The notes under the pieces are model-generated. The model did not search any database, had not been told where the DNA came from, and saw only the letters and a list, made by a program, of their open reading frames with translations. This document shows, one piece after another, positions 8,045 to 17,884 of a stretch of 64,000 nt of DNA. A program made the translations under genes and the position numbers. The DNA is from Firmicutes bacterium AF25-13AC (GTDB lineage: Bacteria; Bacillota; Clostridia; Lachnospirales; Lachnospiraceae): the NCBI GenBank assembly GCA_003478935.1, contig QUFP01000009.1:55214-119213 (forward strand), given 5' to 3'. Within the stretch, counting starts at the first letter, position 1. Every line of letters starts with the position of its first letter.

Positions 8045-9769
8045 CTAAATTTTACGAATCTCTGCATTCTGATCAAGCGGATCGCGGTGCTGGTAATCAA
8101 ATAAAACGAACTGCTTTTCATCCGTAAATGGTGGCACAAAAACTTCTATGTGATAATCACGAATCACATCCTTATAGGAACTCTCTGGAAAAGCTTTCAG
8201 GCATACTGCACGTATCTCTTCCTTATAAGAATCCTGCTCAAGCGCAAATGATGGGCGCTTTCTCGCATAATCACGCAGATAATAGTCAAGCGTCAGAACT
8301 TGCCGTACAAGTATATCATCAAGCGTTGTACGCGCTGCAGCGAAGTCACGGATAAACTGATACTGTGCTTCTCTGCTGTGCTTTTTTTCATGCATTTTTC
8401 GAGCACGGTATTCATCTGAAAGAGCCTCGTACAATAAAAATGGACGGTCAAATTGTTTGCACAAAACTTTAACGGTGTTGGAAAACTGTCCGCTGTTGTA
8501 GTATGTCTCAACCATCTCCTCTAAGCCTTTAAGCCTAATAATGTCATCATAGGAAAGCCATGGTGTTTTTAATACTTCATATGGCGGCTCTGCCTGTGAC
8601 AATATTCCATACTGGCTTGCCTGTGCCTGCATCGGGGAACCCTTTAATACCTTTAAAAAGCCTAACTGCAGTTGGCTTGGCTTCATCTGATACACCACAT
8701 CAAAGGAATGACCAAAACTCTCATAATCCTCTAATGGCAGACCTGCAATCAGATCGAGATGCTGATGAATGTTATGGAACTGACGAATTTTCTCTGTAAC
8801 TTGTGCCACACGTGCCAAATCCATCTTTCTGTTGATTGAGTGAATCGTATCATGGTTTGCTGTCTGCACGCCGATCTCTAACTGCACAAGTCCCGGACGC
8901 ATTGTCTTTAAAAGTGCAATTTCTTCCTCATCAAGAATATCTGCTGCAATCTCGAAATGAAAGTTAGTCACGCCATTGTCATGGTCGCAAATAAACTGCC
9001 AAATTGCCATTGCATGTGATTTTTTACAGTTAAAGGTGCGGTCTACAAATTTAACCTGCGGCACGCGCTGCTCTAAAAAGAAGGCGAGTTCCTTTTTTAC
9101 TGTATCGAGTGGGCGAAAACGCAGTTTCTTATCTATTGATGAAAGACAATAGCTGCAAGAAAATGGACAGCCTCTGCTTGTCTCATAATAAATAATTCTA
9201 TTCTTAAAACCATCCATCCGTCCTGCCTCATCATAAATAAATGGAAGATCTTCCATCGGTGTGAGCGGCTGCGGACTTGTCTGGTGGAAGATTCCGTTTT
9301 CATCCAGCCATGCCGCCCCATCTGGAAATGTTTTGGATAATGGATTTGCATCTTTTTCACGCGCTGCGTAATACTCTATCAGCGCTGGAAAGCTCTTCTC
9401 TCCCTCTCCGTATAAAACTCCATCCACCTGCAAAAGTGACCTCAAAAAACTCTCACAGTCATAGGAAACTTCCGGTCCACCAACCCAGATTTTGACACTT
9501 GGACAGAGATTTTTTAAGTTTCGCACTAGCTGTCTTACATACTCGATATTCCATATATAGCAGGAAAAGCAGACAAGATCGGCATGATGAAGATAGATAT
9601 CATCAAAAATCTCTGATGCGTGATGGTTTATTGTGTACTCAGCCAGTTCCACCTCTACCCCAAAAATCTGCTTTTGCTTTAGATCGCGCAGTGCGCACTC
9701 GCGAAGCAGGTAAACTGCCGGGTTTGAATGAATATATTTTGAATTGATTGCCACTAGAAGGCACCGCAT
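8045..9769 (-). CDS. B12-binding-domain radical SAM protein (DUF4080 type)
   Basis: 574 aa. The N-terminal cobalamin-binding-like Rossmann domain covers about residues 1-140 (LVCFSCYIWN, WVGGPEVSYD). The radical SAM core carries the CxxxCxxC cluster motif at Cys201, Cys205 and Cys208 (RGCPFSCSYC). The C-terminal DUF4080 region ends in FDYQHRDPLDQN. It has the layout of a methyltransferase or oxidoreductase using SAM and a 4Fe-4S cluster; the substrate is unknown. It is a single gene. A 71-bp copy of its 3' end lies 3 kb away at 4996-5066. Confidence 0.9.
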   Translation of the reverse strand: MRCLLVAINSKYIHSNPAVYLLRECALRDLKQKQIFGVEVELAEYTINHHASEIFDDIYLHHADLVCFSCYIWNIEYVRQLVRNLKNLCPSVKIWVGGPEVSYDCESFLRSLLQVDGVLYGEGEKSFPALIEYYAAREKDANPLSKTFPDGAAWLDENGIFHQTSPQPLTPMEDLPFIYDEAGRMDGFKNRIIYYETSRGCPFSCSYCLSSIDKKLRFRPLDTVKKELAFFLEQRVPQVKFVDRTFNCKKSHAMAIWQFICDHDNGVTNFHFEIAADILDEEEIALLKTMRPGLVQLEIGVQTANHDTIHSINRKMDLARVAQVTEKIRQFHNIHQHLDLIAGLPLEDYESFGHSFDVVYQMKPSQLQLGFLKVLKGSPMQAQASQYGILSQAEPPYEVLKTPWLSYDDIIRLKGLEEMVETYYNSGQFSNTVKVLCKQFDRPFLLYEALSDEYRARKMHEKKHSREAQYQFIRDFAAARTTLDDILVRQVLTLDYYLRDYARKRPSFALEQDSYKEEIRAVCLKAFPESSYKDVIRDYHIEVFVPPFTDEKQFVLFDYQHRDPLDQNAEIRKI

Positions 9770-9872
9770 AATAAAATACTCCTTTTGATTTTCTGTATAC
9801 CATACAGTGTATCAAAAGGAATATCAAAGAGCAATCATTTTAAATTAAATATATATCAATAAATCTTGAATT

Positions 9873-9922
9873 ACACTACTTTACAAGTTTTGTGATTGAT
9901 GATTCTGCTTGGAAAGTAGTGT
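9873..9922. repeat. Solo inverted repeat resembling insertion-sequence ends
   Basis: ACACTACTTT at 9873-9882 and AAAGTAGTGT at 9913-9922 are a perfect 10-bp inverted repeat around 30 bases. The left end, extended to ACACTACTTTACAAGTTT, matches 16 of 18 bases of the terminal repeat of the IS remnant at 14893-15610. It may be a short internally deleted copy. As a hairpin it could also end the methionine-sulfoxide reductase transcript. Confidence 0.5.
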
Positions 9923-9944
9923 TTTGTGTTTTTTGCTTAGCCTC

Positions 9945-10406
9945 TTAGAACACTAAGTACTTTTCAAGAATCTTCACGCAATGCTCCAGTCCACTCTGAT
10001 CCGTCTCATCAAAGCGGTCCAGCTCTGGACTGTCGATATCAAGTACTGCTGCCACTGCACCGTTCTTGTCATGAATTGGAATTACAATCTCCGAGCGAGA
10101 TGCACTATCACATGCAATATGTCCCGGAAACTCATGTACATCCTTTACAAGCTGTGTCTCATCCTTTTTTGCTGCTGTTCCGCATACACCTTTTCCAAAC
10201 GGGATGCGGATGCAGGCAGGCTTTCCCTGAAATGGTCCTAGTACAAGCATATTTTCCTTCACAAGATAAAATCCAGCCCAGTTAATATTTTCTAACGCCT
10301 CATTTATTGCAGCGGACGCATTCGACAAATTTGCAATCAGATCAGGTTCTCCCTCGATTAATGCCTGAAGCTGCTGTGCAAGAAGTTCATATTTATCGTT
10401 ATTCAT
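9945..10406 (-). CDS. msrC: Free methionine-(R)-sulfoxide reductase, GAF domain
   Basis: 153 aa, a single GAF domain. The three cysteines of the fRMsr active site are present at Cys65 (KPACIRIP), Cys75 (GKGVCGTAA) and Cys99 (HIACDSAS). Their spacing of 10 and 24 residues equals that of the E. coli enzyme. The protein reduces free L-methionine-(R)-sulfoxide in the cytosol using thioredoxin. It stands alone, with a terminator-like hairpin upstream at 10475-10500. A remnant of the C-terminus of a second copy is found at 12910-12987. Confidence 0.93.
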   Translation of the reverse strand: MNNDKYELLAQQLQALIEGEPDLIANLSNASAAINEALENINWAGFYLVKENMLVLGPFQGKPACIRIPFGKGVCGTAAKKDETQLVKDVHEFPGHIACDSASRSEIVIPIHDKNGAVAAVLDIDSPELDRFDETDQSGLEHCVKILEKYLVF

Positions 10407-10474
10407 GATACTGTATTTTCCTTTCTTACTTTCATTGTATATATACTGTATATTCCAATGAAAGTCAAGCTGTA

Positions 10475-10500
10475 AAAACGTCCCTAAAGGGACGACGTTT
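10475..10500 (-). terminator. Rho-independent terminator
   Basis: AAACGTCCCT and AGGGACG-ac-GTTT form a stem; on the minus strand it is followed by five T. It lies just past the AraC/AlbA_2 remnant, which it would terminate before the fRMsr gene. Confidence 0.6.
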
Positions 10501-10508
10501 CCTTTTTC

Positions 10509-10624
10509 TTAATATGAATTTACAATTTGAAGCATTACAGAATCAGGATCTTCCACACCAATTACAGCTCCATCTTTACGGATGCCGACATATACAACAC
10601 CACCATCTGCATTGGCAAATCCAA
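10509..10624 (-). pseudogene. AlbA_2/Schlafen-type DNA-binding domain fragment
   Basis: The minus strand reads GFANADGGVVYVGIRKDG followed by AVIGVEDPDSVMLQIVNSY and a stop. FAN-DGG-x-x-Y-x-GI-x-DG is the signature of the AlbA_2 (putative ATP-binding/DNA-binding) domain. Both the start of the domain and the long C-terminal part are missing. It is joined directly to the end of the AraC gene, a deletion junction. Confidence 0.75.
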
Positions 10625-11547
10625 TTACTTCTTTTCAAATATCAAAAACCTCGTGATATGTTTTTCTCTATATTCTGTCGGTGTCATTTTATAATATTTT
10701 TTAAACATTTTGCAAAAGTAATCAACATTTTCAAAACCAACATTTTGAGCGATCACTATTACTTTTTTCTGAGTTGTAACCAATAGACTGGCTGATTCCT
10801 GCAAACGATATTTTAACAGGTAATGTACTGGTGTGTCATGCAGGTATCTTCGAAATAAATTTAATGCCGTGCTTTTACTCACAACTGCCTGCTCTGCAAT
10901 ATCCTCCAACGAAATTTTTTCTCCAAAATGTTTGTGAATATATTGCATCATTAATTGCAGCCTGGCCTGAGAAGATGTAAAGTCTTCCTTTTTTTCCTCT
11001 AGCTTTGTTTCTTCAACATGCAAATATATCAAATACCAAAGTTCCTGAATTAAAAAGGATGTTTTCAATTCTGCATCCTTTTCCTCTTTCTGTACTTTCA
11101 CAATCTTTTCCATGACATGTAAGACGTCCGCCTGCCACGGTATTTCTGGCAAAAAAATCAAGCCTTCCAGCGTGGAATGTTCGATTGGTTCCACATATTT
11201 TTTGTAGATTAAGCTACTCTGTGGTGCGATAAATGTCGCTATAAAAACAAAATTAGGGATCACTGCCCCCTCTTTTGAATAAAAGCGGTGCAATATCTTA
11301 GAGTTTACAAATAAACCTTGTCCTGTTTCAGTGTAACTTGCTTTTCGCCCACCCAAAACATAGCAGTTCCCTTTTCCACATATACAAATTCAAATTCAAC
11401 ATGCCAATGCCATTCAATGCAATGGAAATCAAACAATGCTAAATTATCATAGTAAAACCGAAACGGATACGCACTTGTGCTGTGCCGAATGGTTTCCATC
11501 ATATTTTCGTCTGTCAAAATTTTATTATAAAATGTGTTAAAATTCAT
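10625..11547 (-). CDS. AraC family transcriptional regulator (frame broken once)
   Basis: Start ATG 11547 has GGGAGG upstream. The cupin part (IEWHWHVEFEFVYVEKG) is in one frame and stops shortly after KQVTLKQDK. The rest (GQGLFVNSKILHRFYSK to the C-terminal helix-turn-helix YFCKMFKKYYKMTPTEYR) is in another. Adding one base near 11,325 (CTGAAACAGG to CTGAAAACAGG) restores a 307-aa protein of normal size. It is divergent from the MFS transporter at 11724, which it probably regulates. The break is either a real mutation or a sequencing error. Confidence 0.85.
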
Positions 11548-11723
11548 TCTTTCGAATTCCTCCCAAATCAACACAAATATACGATATTATACAATAAAAA
11601 TCAGATATATTCCAGTGAAAATAAAACCATTTTGCGCTATCATACAGCAAGACGTTATCGTATTTGTTCTTTTAAGGAAACGACTACGATACCTAAAAGT
11701 TTAATAGGAAGGATTTTTTCTCT

Positions 11724-12904
11724 ATGAAAACAAGTATCAAAAAACGATGATTGCCTGCTATCTTGGCTTTATCACTCAGGCAATTACAGCAAATTTTGCA
11801 CCGTTGTTGTTTTTGACCTTTCATCGGACGTATCAGATTTCACTTGGAAAGATAGCTTTTATTTCAACGGCATTTTTCTTTACGCAGCTGCTTATTGATT
11901 TGTTCTGTGCAAAATACGTAGACAAAATCGGATACCGAAAAAGTGTTGTCGCGTCTGAGATTTTATCCGCTGCCGGACTAATCGGACTTGCATTTTTACC
12001 AAGTCTTCTTCCAGATCCTTATGTTGGCGTTTTAATCAGTGTAATCATTTACGCAATGGGAAGTGGTCTCATCGAAGTGCTTGTCAGTCCTATTGTAGAA
12101 GCATGTCCATTTGATAATAAAGACAGCGTTATGAGTCTTCTGCACTCCTTTTATTGTTGGGGCTCCGTTGGAGTTATTTTACTTTCAACGATCTTTTTTG
12201 CCATCTTTGGCATTGAAAACTGGCGCATTTTATCCTGCATCTGGGCTTTGATTCCACTGTGCAATACTTTTAACTTCATCTCATGTCCAATTGAGTCTCT
12301 GACAGAGGAAGGTGAGGGGTTCAGCATACACCAGCTTTTCCATATTCCAATTTTCTGGATTGCACTCATTCTTATGGTCTGTGCCGGTGCAAGTGAGATT
12401 TCTATGGCTCAGTGGGCATCAGCTTATGTAGAATCCGCTCTTGGCATTTCAAAAAATATCGGCGATATAATAGGGCCTTGCCTGTTCGCCATTATGATGG
12501 GCATCAGTCGTTTTTTCTATGGAAAATATGGTGAAAAACTTGATCTGATGAAGTTTATGATCGCCTCTGGCATACTTTGTCTTATATGCTATCTGCTCGC
12601 AGCACTTGCACCGCTTCCATTCTTAAATCTTGTTGGATGCGGCTTATGCGGCTTTTCTGTCGGCATCATGTGGCCAGGCACAATCAGCATTGCTTCACAA
12701 AAAATTCCACTCGGCGGAACTGCTATGTTCGCATTTCTTGCTATGGCAGGTGATCTCGGAGGCGCTGTTGGACCTGGCATCGTTGGACTTGTTACACAAG
12801 CCGCAAATGATAATTTAAAAATTGGTGTACTTGCCGGCTGTGTTTTCCCAGCTGTCTTAGTTCTTTCTGTTCTTTTACTGAGAAGAAAACGTGAAGAAGT
12901 GTAA
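11724..12904 (+). CDS. MFS transporter (start frame shifted by one base)
   Basis: A major facilitator of about 393 aa with 12 hydrophobic segments and the loop motif AKYVDKIGYRKS after helix 2. The open frame begins at 11747 (MIACYLGFITQAI). The only start with a ribosome site (AGGAAGGA) is ATG 11724, in another frame. Adding one base around 11,737 would join them (MKTSYQKTMIACYLG). Without that, translation would need the weak internal ATG at 11747. The gene is divergent from the AraC gene. It probably moves a small organic substrate, sugar or drug; which one is not visible. Confidence 0.88.
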
Positions 12905-12909
12905 GCGCA

Positions 12910-12987
12910 AGTAAAAGCACAAATACTTTCCATAATTTTCACACATAATTTTAGCCCATACTGATCCGTTTCGTTAAAGCGAGCCAG
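12910..12987 (-). pseudogene. C-terminal remnant of a second fRMsr gene
   Basis: The minus strand reads LARFNETDQYGLKLCVKIM, aligning with the intact protein's LDRFDETDQSGLEHCVKIL (residues about 128-147). No other part of the gene remains; the frame runs on into MFS antisense DNA. Part of it overlaps the terminator at 12953-12995. Confidence 0.75.
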
Positions 12988-12995
12988 TATGGGCT
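12953..12995. terminator. Terminator hairpin between converging genes
   Basis: AGCCCATACTG (12953-12963) pairs with CAGTATGGGCT (12985-12995). The plus strand continues into a run of T (GATTTTTTTG), fitting termination of the MFS transcript. The loop is remnant fRMsr coding sequence. Confidence 0.7.
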
Positions 12996-13011
12996 TTAGA
13001 TTTTTTTGTAA

Positions 13012-13653
13012 TTACACAATCATAATCGGATCAATTACAAGGAAGTTATTTCCGCAAGCTTTTTCACGATCAAAATGACTCTCCGGGTCGACTGCCATCC
13101 AACCATCTATTACTTTTGATTCTTCCTCTTTTCCTGTAATATTTACGTTGTGACGCGGCTCCTCAAAATACGAAAACAGAACATTTTCATGCAGTGATAT
13201 ATACTGATATTTATCTCCCTTAAGCAATCCTTCCTGAACAATTGCATAATGCCAATAAGTATAAGAAAACAGCTTTTCTGGTTTTAAAAATGCAATACGA
13301 CCAATGCGGTTCTCATTTGAAGCGCGCTCTTTTACCCACTCAGAAACATCACCTGGAATACTGTGATGATAAATATGATACATAGGTGCCCATGGTGTTA
13401 ATCCGTTTTCCTCCGGCCACTGTTCCATATAAGGTACAAGTGGTGCGAGAAGTGTCTGCGGACAGATGCCATCCTGTAAGGTTTCCATGTATAAAAACAG
13501 CATATTTTTATGCTGATACAGGCATACAGTCAGTACCTTGTTCTGCTCCTTTTGCTCCTGCACAAGTGTCTTTGTCTGGGCGAGTGCGGTCTCCCAGTCT
13601 TCCTTTAAAACATTTGCTTTTACACAGCCGCGATATTCATTTCTTGAAATCAT
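13012..13653 (-). CDS. Uncharacterised protein, 213 aa
   Basis: A soluble protein starting MISRNEYRGCVKANVLKEDW and ending NNFLVIDPIMIV. It is rich in aromatic and His residues (MYHIYHHSIP; YTYWHYAIVQEG). No signal peptide, membrane helix or known catalytic motif is visible. ATG 13653 has AAAGG 9 bases upstream. I do not recognise the family. It stands alone between the MFS terminator and a transposase remnant. The YHIYHHSIP block may point to a small-molecule-binding alpha/beta fold, but this is a guess. Confidence 0.7.
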   Translation of the reverse strand: MISRNEYRGCVKANVLKEDWETALAQTKTLVQEQKEQNKVLTVCLYQHKNMLFLYMETLQDGICPQTLLAPLVPYMEQWPEENGLTPWAPMYHIYHHSIPGDVSEWVKERASNENRIGRIAFLKPEKLFSYTYWHYAIVQEGLLKGDKYQYISLHENVLFSYFEEPRHNVNITGKEEESKVIDGWMAVDPESHFDREKACGNNFLVIDPIMIV

Positions 13654-13672
13654 AATACTCTGCCTTTCATCT

Positions 13673-13876
13673 TTAAATTTTTACATTTGCATAATCGAAC
13701 ATTTCTTTGATGATAAGAGCACCTACAATTACATTCACAGGTGTATTTGGTCTTGATTCCTGCTCGCTGTATAATACAGAAAATCGTTTTTCATCGATTG
13801 CCGGAAAGAGCTCATCTGCAAAGATTTTAGCCCAAGGCTTTTGACCCCAACATCGTTTAATATAATTATAGCACAA
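13673..13876 (-). pseudogene. Transposase N-terminal fragment (IS1182-like, DUF772)
   Basis: A 67-codon frame with ELFPAIDEKRFSVLYSEQ and SRPNTPVNVIVGALIIKE, the conserved N-terminal DUF772 block of IS1182/IS5-type transposases. The DDE catalytic part is absent, and the frame stops just after the block. No terminal inverted repeats were found around it. Confidence 0.75.
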
Positions 13877-13951
13877 GCATTCTTATACTCAATGGCGCAT
13901 TAGTTGAGTGCCACTCAACTTATCAAGCAATATATCCTAACTCCAAAACTT

Positions 13952-14428
13952 CTACTCACATTCTGTACGAATTGTAAACTTCTCCGGCAAATGAAAAATT
14001 TCCTTCTTCAAAAACAACGGATAGAAGTATTCTTTTTCAAGACGTTCAAACTCCAACCATTCAAAATCATGTGTATGATTACCTTCTTGCAAAGAAAATT
14101 TGTTTCCCCTTGAAAGAATATCTGTTTCAGAAATATCCATCAAAAAATATAAGCATAACTCATGGTAATTCAATTTATCAACATCTTCCGTAAAAAATGC
14201 TTGATTCAACCATAATGGTCTTATAACTTTTGTGGTTACACAAAGCTCCTCTTGTACTTCTCTAACCACAGCATGTTCCGCTGTTTCTCCCAATTCAACT
14301 CTACCACCTGGCAAATAAAAATAAGGAGAACGTTCATCATGCATAGCTAAAATTTTGTTATCAGATATTATCATCGCACAAACTCTATAATTAAACTTCT
14401 CGTTATTAACCTTGAAAGAAATATCCAT
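13952..14428 (-). CDS. NUDIX hydrolase
   Basis: 158 aa from ATG 14428, which has GAGGTG upstream. The Nudix box runs from GGRVELGETAEHAVVREVQ to EEL (residues about 41-63), with the metal-binding REVQEE core. These enzymes split nucleoside diphosphates linked to another group. It starts 25 bases after a second NUDIX gene, so the two are probably a tandem pair on one mRNA. The specific substrate is unknown. Confidence 0.9.
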   Translation of the reverse strand: MDISFKVNNEKFNYRVCAMIISDNKILAMHDERSPYFYLPGGRVELGETAEHAVVREVQEELCVTTKVIRPLWLNQAFFTEDVDKLNYHELCLYFLMDISETDILSRGNKFSLQEGNHTHDFEWLEFERLEKEYFYPLFLKKEIFHLPEKFTIRTECE

Positions 14429-14453
14429 TTCCGCATTCACCTCTGAATCCTCA

Positions 14454-14870
14454 TTATTTTCTGTTCTCAAACAAATATTGAAATAACACTGGTGTTATAT
14501 CAGGATATGTTAAATTCTGTGGAAGCTCATCGAATTGCTTTATTTCAGCCATTTCACTTTTCGGAATATCTCCTAACTTACGAATTATAGCATGAAACAC
14601 CATTCCATTAGCCCAGTCATCAGTACCTTCAACTCCTGCCCAATAATCACACAAAGGTTCTATCTCAAAATCAATCGCACCAGATTCTTCATATAGTTCT
14701 CTCTTTGCTGCTTCCAACGGTTCTTCTCCAAATTCAATATGCCCTCCCTGTGTCTCCCATGTTGTCCTCTTTTTATGCCTACTCAGCAAAATATTACCTT
14801 CATATTCTGATAAAACAACAACATATTTATATTGTTGTAATGAACCAATTTCATATGTCTTGCTTGTCAA
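14454..14870 (-). CDS. NUDIX hydrolase
   Basis: 138 aa with a perfect Nudix box from GGHIEFGEEPLEAAKREL to YEESG (about 42-64). No ATG is available at the front; TTG 14870 with AAAGGGA upstream is the best start. It precedes the other NUDIX gene (start 14428) on the same strand. The 5' side is bordered by the terminal repeat of an IS remnant, whose insertion may have replaced the original promoter. Confidence 0.87.
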   Translation of the reverse strand: MTSKTYEIGSLQQYKYVVVLSEYEGNILLSRHKKRTTWETQGGHIEFGEEPLEAAKRELYEESGAIDFEIEPLCDYWAGVEGTDDWANGMVFHAIIRKLGDIPKSEMAEIKQFDELPQNLTYPDITPVLFQYLFENRK

Positions 14871-14892
14871 TTTTCTCTATCCCTTTTTCTCT

Positions 14893-15610
14893 ACACCACT
14901 TTACAACTTTTTTCATAAAAAAGAAATCGTACAGGGCTTTCTGCTGTATAATGAATTTGTACAAAAAAATTACAAAGGAAAGTGACCCTGTACGACAAAG
15001 ACATTATACAACGAAAACTCATTAATTGGTAGACTTCATAAATATTTTTTAGCATATTTTGAAACTTTTTCTGTTCCTACGGCAGAAACATTATTTTTAC
15101 TGGTACTTTCAATACTCGCATTGGAGTCAGCTCATTCAATCAGATTCCTGTACCAGCATTTTCTTGCCGGAATAACAGAAATTTTCTGCGTATGGCAGGA
15201 AAAAGCACCATTGAACCAGACTGGCAGTGAGTGATTTCAATATATCCCACTTTTTCTTTATTCATGCAGATGGAATATAGAAATAAGTTACTATGAGCAG
15301 AAAACATTCTGGTCTTTATGCAGTTACATGGTGCGCAGCCGCAAAGGAATCGAAATGCTGATCAATCTGATAAATATCAGCTATGCCGCAATGAAGCTTT
15401 TGCCTTATGTCGATGACAAATTTGCCGGCTACAGGAATAAAAGTGTTCAGGATTTCAGATTTGCCCTAAGCGAAGGAATTCGCAGCCAGGTAGTTTTTGC
15501 CACTTTCGTGGAGAAAGTCGAAAACCAGATAAAATCAACCTCTGTGATAAATGCCTTAAAACAGGCATTTTCGCAAAATATGAGTCATCTATAAAGTTGT
15601 AAAGTGGTGT
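14893..15610 (+). mobile_element. Decayed insertion sequence with terminal inverted repeats
   Basis: ACACCACTTTACAACTTT at 14893-14910 is exactly repeated in inverse at 15593-15610. Between them, plus-strand frames carry pieces of one DDE transposase: FLLVLSILALESAHSIRFLY around 15100, and the C-terminal block NIEISYYEQKTFWSL around 15275 continuing into the open frame 15328-15594. Stop codons and frame changes break it. At 718 bp it is about half the length of a full IS, so it is also internally deleted. Clear target duplications are not seen. The 15611-15707 stretch beyond it is AT-rich and holds no gene. Confidence 0.8.
15328..15594 (+). pseudogene. Transposase C-terminal fragment
   Basis: Open frame of 88 codons inside the IS remnant, continuing the upstream block that ends WSLCSYMV. 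It covers the part after the last catalytic Glu (RKGIEMLINLINISYAAMK). It lacks its own ribosome site and the catalytic aspartates, so it cannot be an active transposase. Confidence 0.7.
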
Positions 15611-15707
15611 CATATTAGTGATATTACCATATATAACACCATTCATTTCAAAATGCAATAGTAAATTCTAATTTTTTAACCCTCTTTACTATTTACATTA
15701 ATCAAAA

Positions 15708-15746
15708 AACCATCAGGGATAGGAATAATTTCCGTCCCTGATGGTT
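15708..15746 (-). terminator. Rho-independent terminator of the lyase gene
   Basis: AACCATCAGGGA (15708-15719) pairs with TCCCTGATGGTT (15735-15746). On the minus strand it ends in GGTTTTTTG. It lies about 40 bases past the heparinase-like gene. Confidence 0.8.
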
Positions 15747-15785
15747 CTAAATAATTATAAAATTTTCACCTATATAATAAGCTGA

Positions 15786-17770
15786 TTATGCGAGCTTACG
15801 AAGTTCTTCCTCGTTAAGTGCCCATTCACTGCCATCATCAAAAACAAGTGTAATATCCATATCTGCTGCGTCTAAGGATGCCTTTACGCCAACAAGACGT
15901 TTGCACTGCGCACCTGCCTGATATGGTGCAAGCACTGTTACAATACGAACTGCATTTGCATTTACTTTTGTATCTACACATGGCACTGCACGATACATAC
16001 CCTGCTTTGTTCCTGTTGCAATGAAGCCCTGCCACTCTGGTGTTTCCTGTCCTGCGATAATTGAAGTCTCTCCATTTGACCATGCAATGTCAACGTCTGA
16101 AAATCTGATATACTTATCTGTCTGCTTTTCCACTTCACTGTCAATATGCCATAAAATATCCCAATCATGAGTTGCAGTGTTGCTCTTTGTATCCGACAGA
16201 CGATCAACCGTGATTAAAAGCGGCTGATTTTTATCGCGATAAAATAAATTGCTCTCTCATGAACAGGTGCCTTATCCTGGTCTTCACCATATCCCTCATC
16301 ATAAGCACTCTTTGCATAGTCCCACTTTTCAGAGAAGTTCCACTCTAAATTGGACTTCTTTTTAATATCCTCTTCCTTCCATGCATAAGTCTTTCTGCGG
16401 TTCTGATCCTGTCCATCTACACGTACAGTATTGTGAGATCTGGTTGATAGAACATAGCTTCTCATCTCAGACTCATCATAGGCATAATTTCCACCCTCTG
16501 TCAGCAAAAACTTTCCATGTGCATAAAGAAGAACAGACAGCTTATCCTCATGCTGATGAGCTTTTCCAAATGGCGCAGCATCCATTAATGCCCAGGTATC
16601 ATCCTGTTCCCAACCGGTACGAAGTGCAGCAAAGCCTGACCATGGCATAGCTGCTGATGTATATTCTGGCTTTCCTGTCTCATCACCTTCTGTAATCCAT
16701 TTTGCTCTCTTATCATTTGGAATGATTCTCTTTCTTATCTCATAAGAACCCTTTACATCACGTCTGCATCCATCGTTTAGATCTGGTGTTTTGCCATCTG
16801 GCATCATCAATTTGATATCAAGCTCACATGCTCTTGACAACTTTTCAAGAAGTGTATCTGGAATTGTTTTTCCAAACTTGTAAGCAACTTCAATAAAACG
16901 CTGATAGTTGTTGATAACGACATCATGATAATTTGTCGTCAGCTCATACTGGAAACCATCCGGATAAATCTGGCGATCAAGCTCCTCATCGAGACTTTCA
17001 AGTGCCTGCTGTAGCCATTTTTCTGACTTTTTAAACTGCGGATATAAAATACCAATCTGACCAAGACCGTTCATCTCCATGATCAGCCAGTTTCCGGTCA
17101 TATGATTTTTGCTAAGACGCTCACCATGCTCATATACTGACTTATACCAGTTGATCAAAATATCATCAGTAAATGCTGGTGTCTTATAAAAAGTAAATAA
17201 AATATATGGCCAGTTTGCACCCATACGAATACCACACTCAATAGTTCTCCAACATTTTGTCTTATATCCAGCACAGTCTGCATCCGGGCACACTGCCTGT
17301 TTCATCCATGAATCCATTAACTCGGCTGCTGCATATGCTAGCTTTTCATTCCTTGTCTTGTTATATTCATGCGCCAAAAGCTTGATATCATTGTGACGGC
17401 TCAACTGCCATGTCCATTCTTTATAGCCATTGTATGTAGGATTTGCTTCCCAATCAACTGTATTTTCTTTTCCATACTCACAAGGAACACCAACAGACAC
17501 AAGCGTATGATTGCAGATTCGCTCTGCTGCCTTTGCATCACTCTCACCCGGAAGCTTATAAATATTCTCCGGAATCTCATATGGAATCTCAAAGAAACGA
17601 TCTGCATCTAATGTTTTGCGAATATAAGATGCCATTTCCTTTTTTGCAAGACTATAATCTTTGTCGGCAACAGCCTCCTTCACAGCTTCCATTCCCGGAT
17701 AATCAAGATTCAAACATTCACCAAAGAATTGTTCGTCACTTAAAAGTGGTCCTAATTTTTTTTCATCCAT
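15786..17770 (-). CDS. Heparinase II/III-like polysaccharide lyase (frame broken once)
   Basis: From ATG 17770 (GAGGG site) the frame runs to a stop at 16214, then continues in another frame to 15786. One added base near 16,236 (ATCGCGAT to ATCCGCGAT) gives a 661-aa protein. The first ~330 residues are an alpha/alpha toroid (GANWPYILFTFY; NHMTGNWLIMEMNGLG; ELTTNYHDVV). Then comes the heparinase II/III beta domain with AHQHEDKLSVLLYAHG and STRSHNTVRVDGQDQ. No signal peptide is present, so it would act in the cytosol on imported uronic-acid oligosaccharides. The true substrate (alginate, pectin or glycosaminoglycan-like) is unknown. Confidence 0.85.
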
Positions 17771-17884
17771 TCCTTTTTCCCTCTTTCTAAAATTCATTAA
17801 CACATAATTTCGCGCACTTTGTGTTATGTACAGCATACCCGAAATCAGGATATTTTGCAATCAGAAACAGTAGTAGAATGGCGT

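Noticed and set aside
10625-11574. Two separate overlapping genes in place of one AraC gene
   Set aside because: The two frames are complementary parts of one AraC protein (cupin half and helix-turn-helix half) joined by a single-base change.
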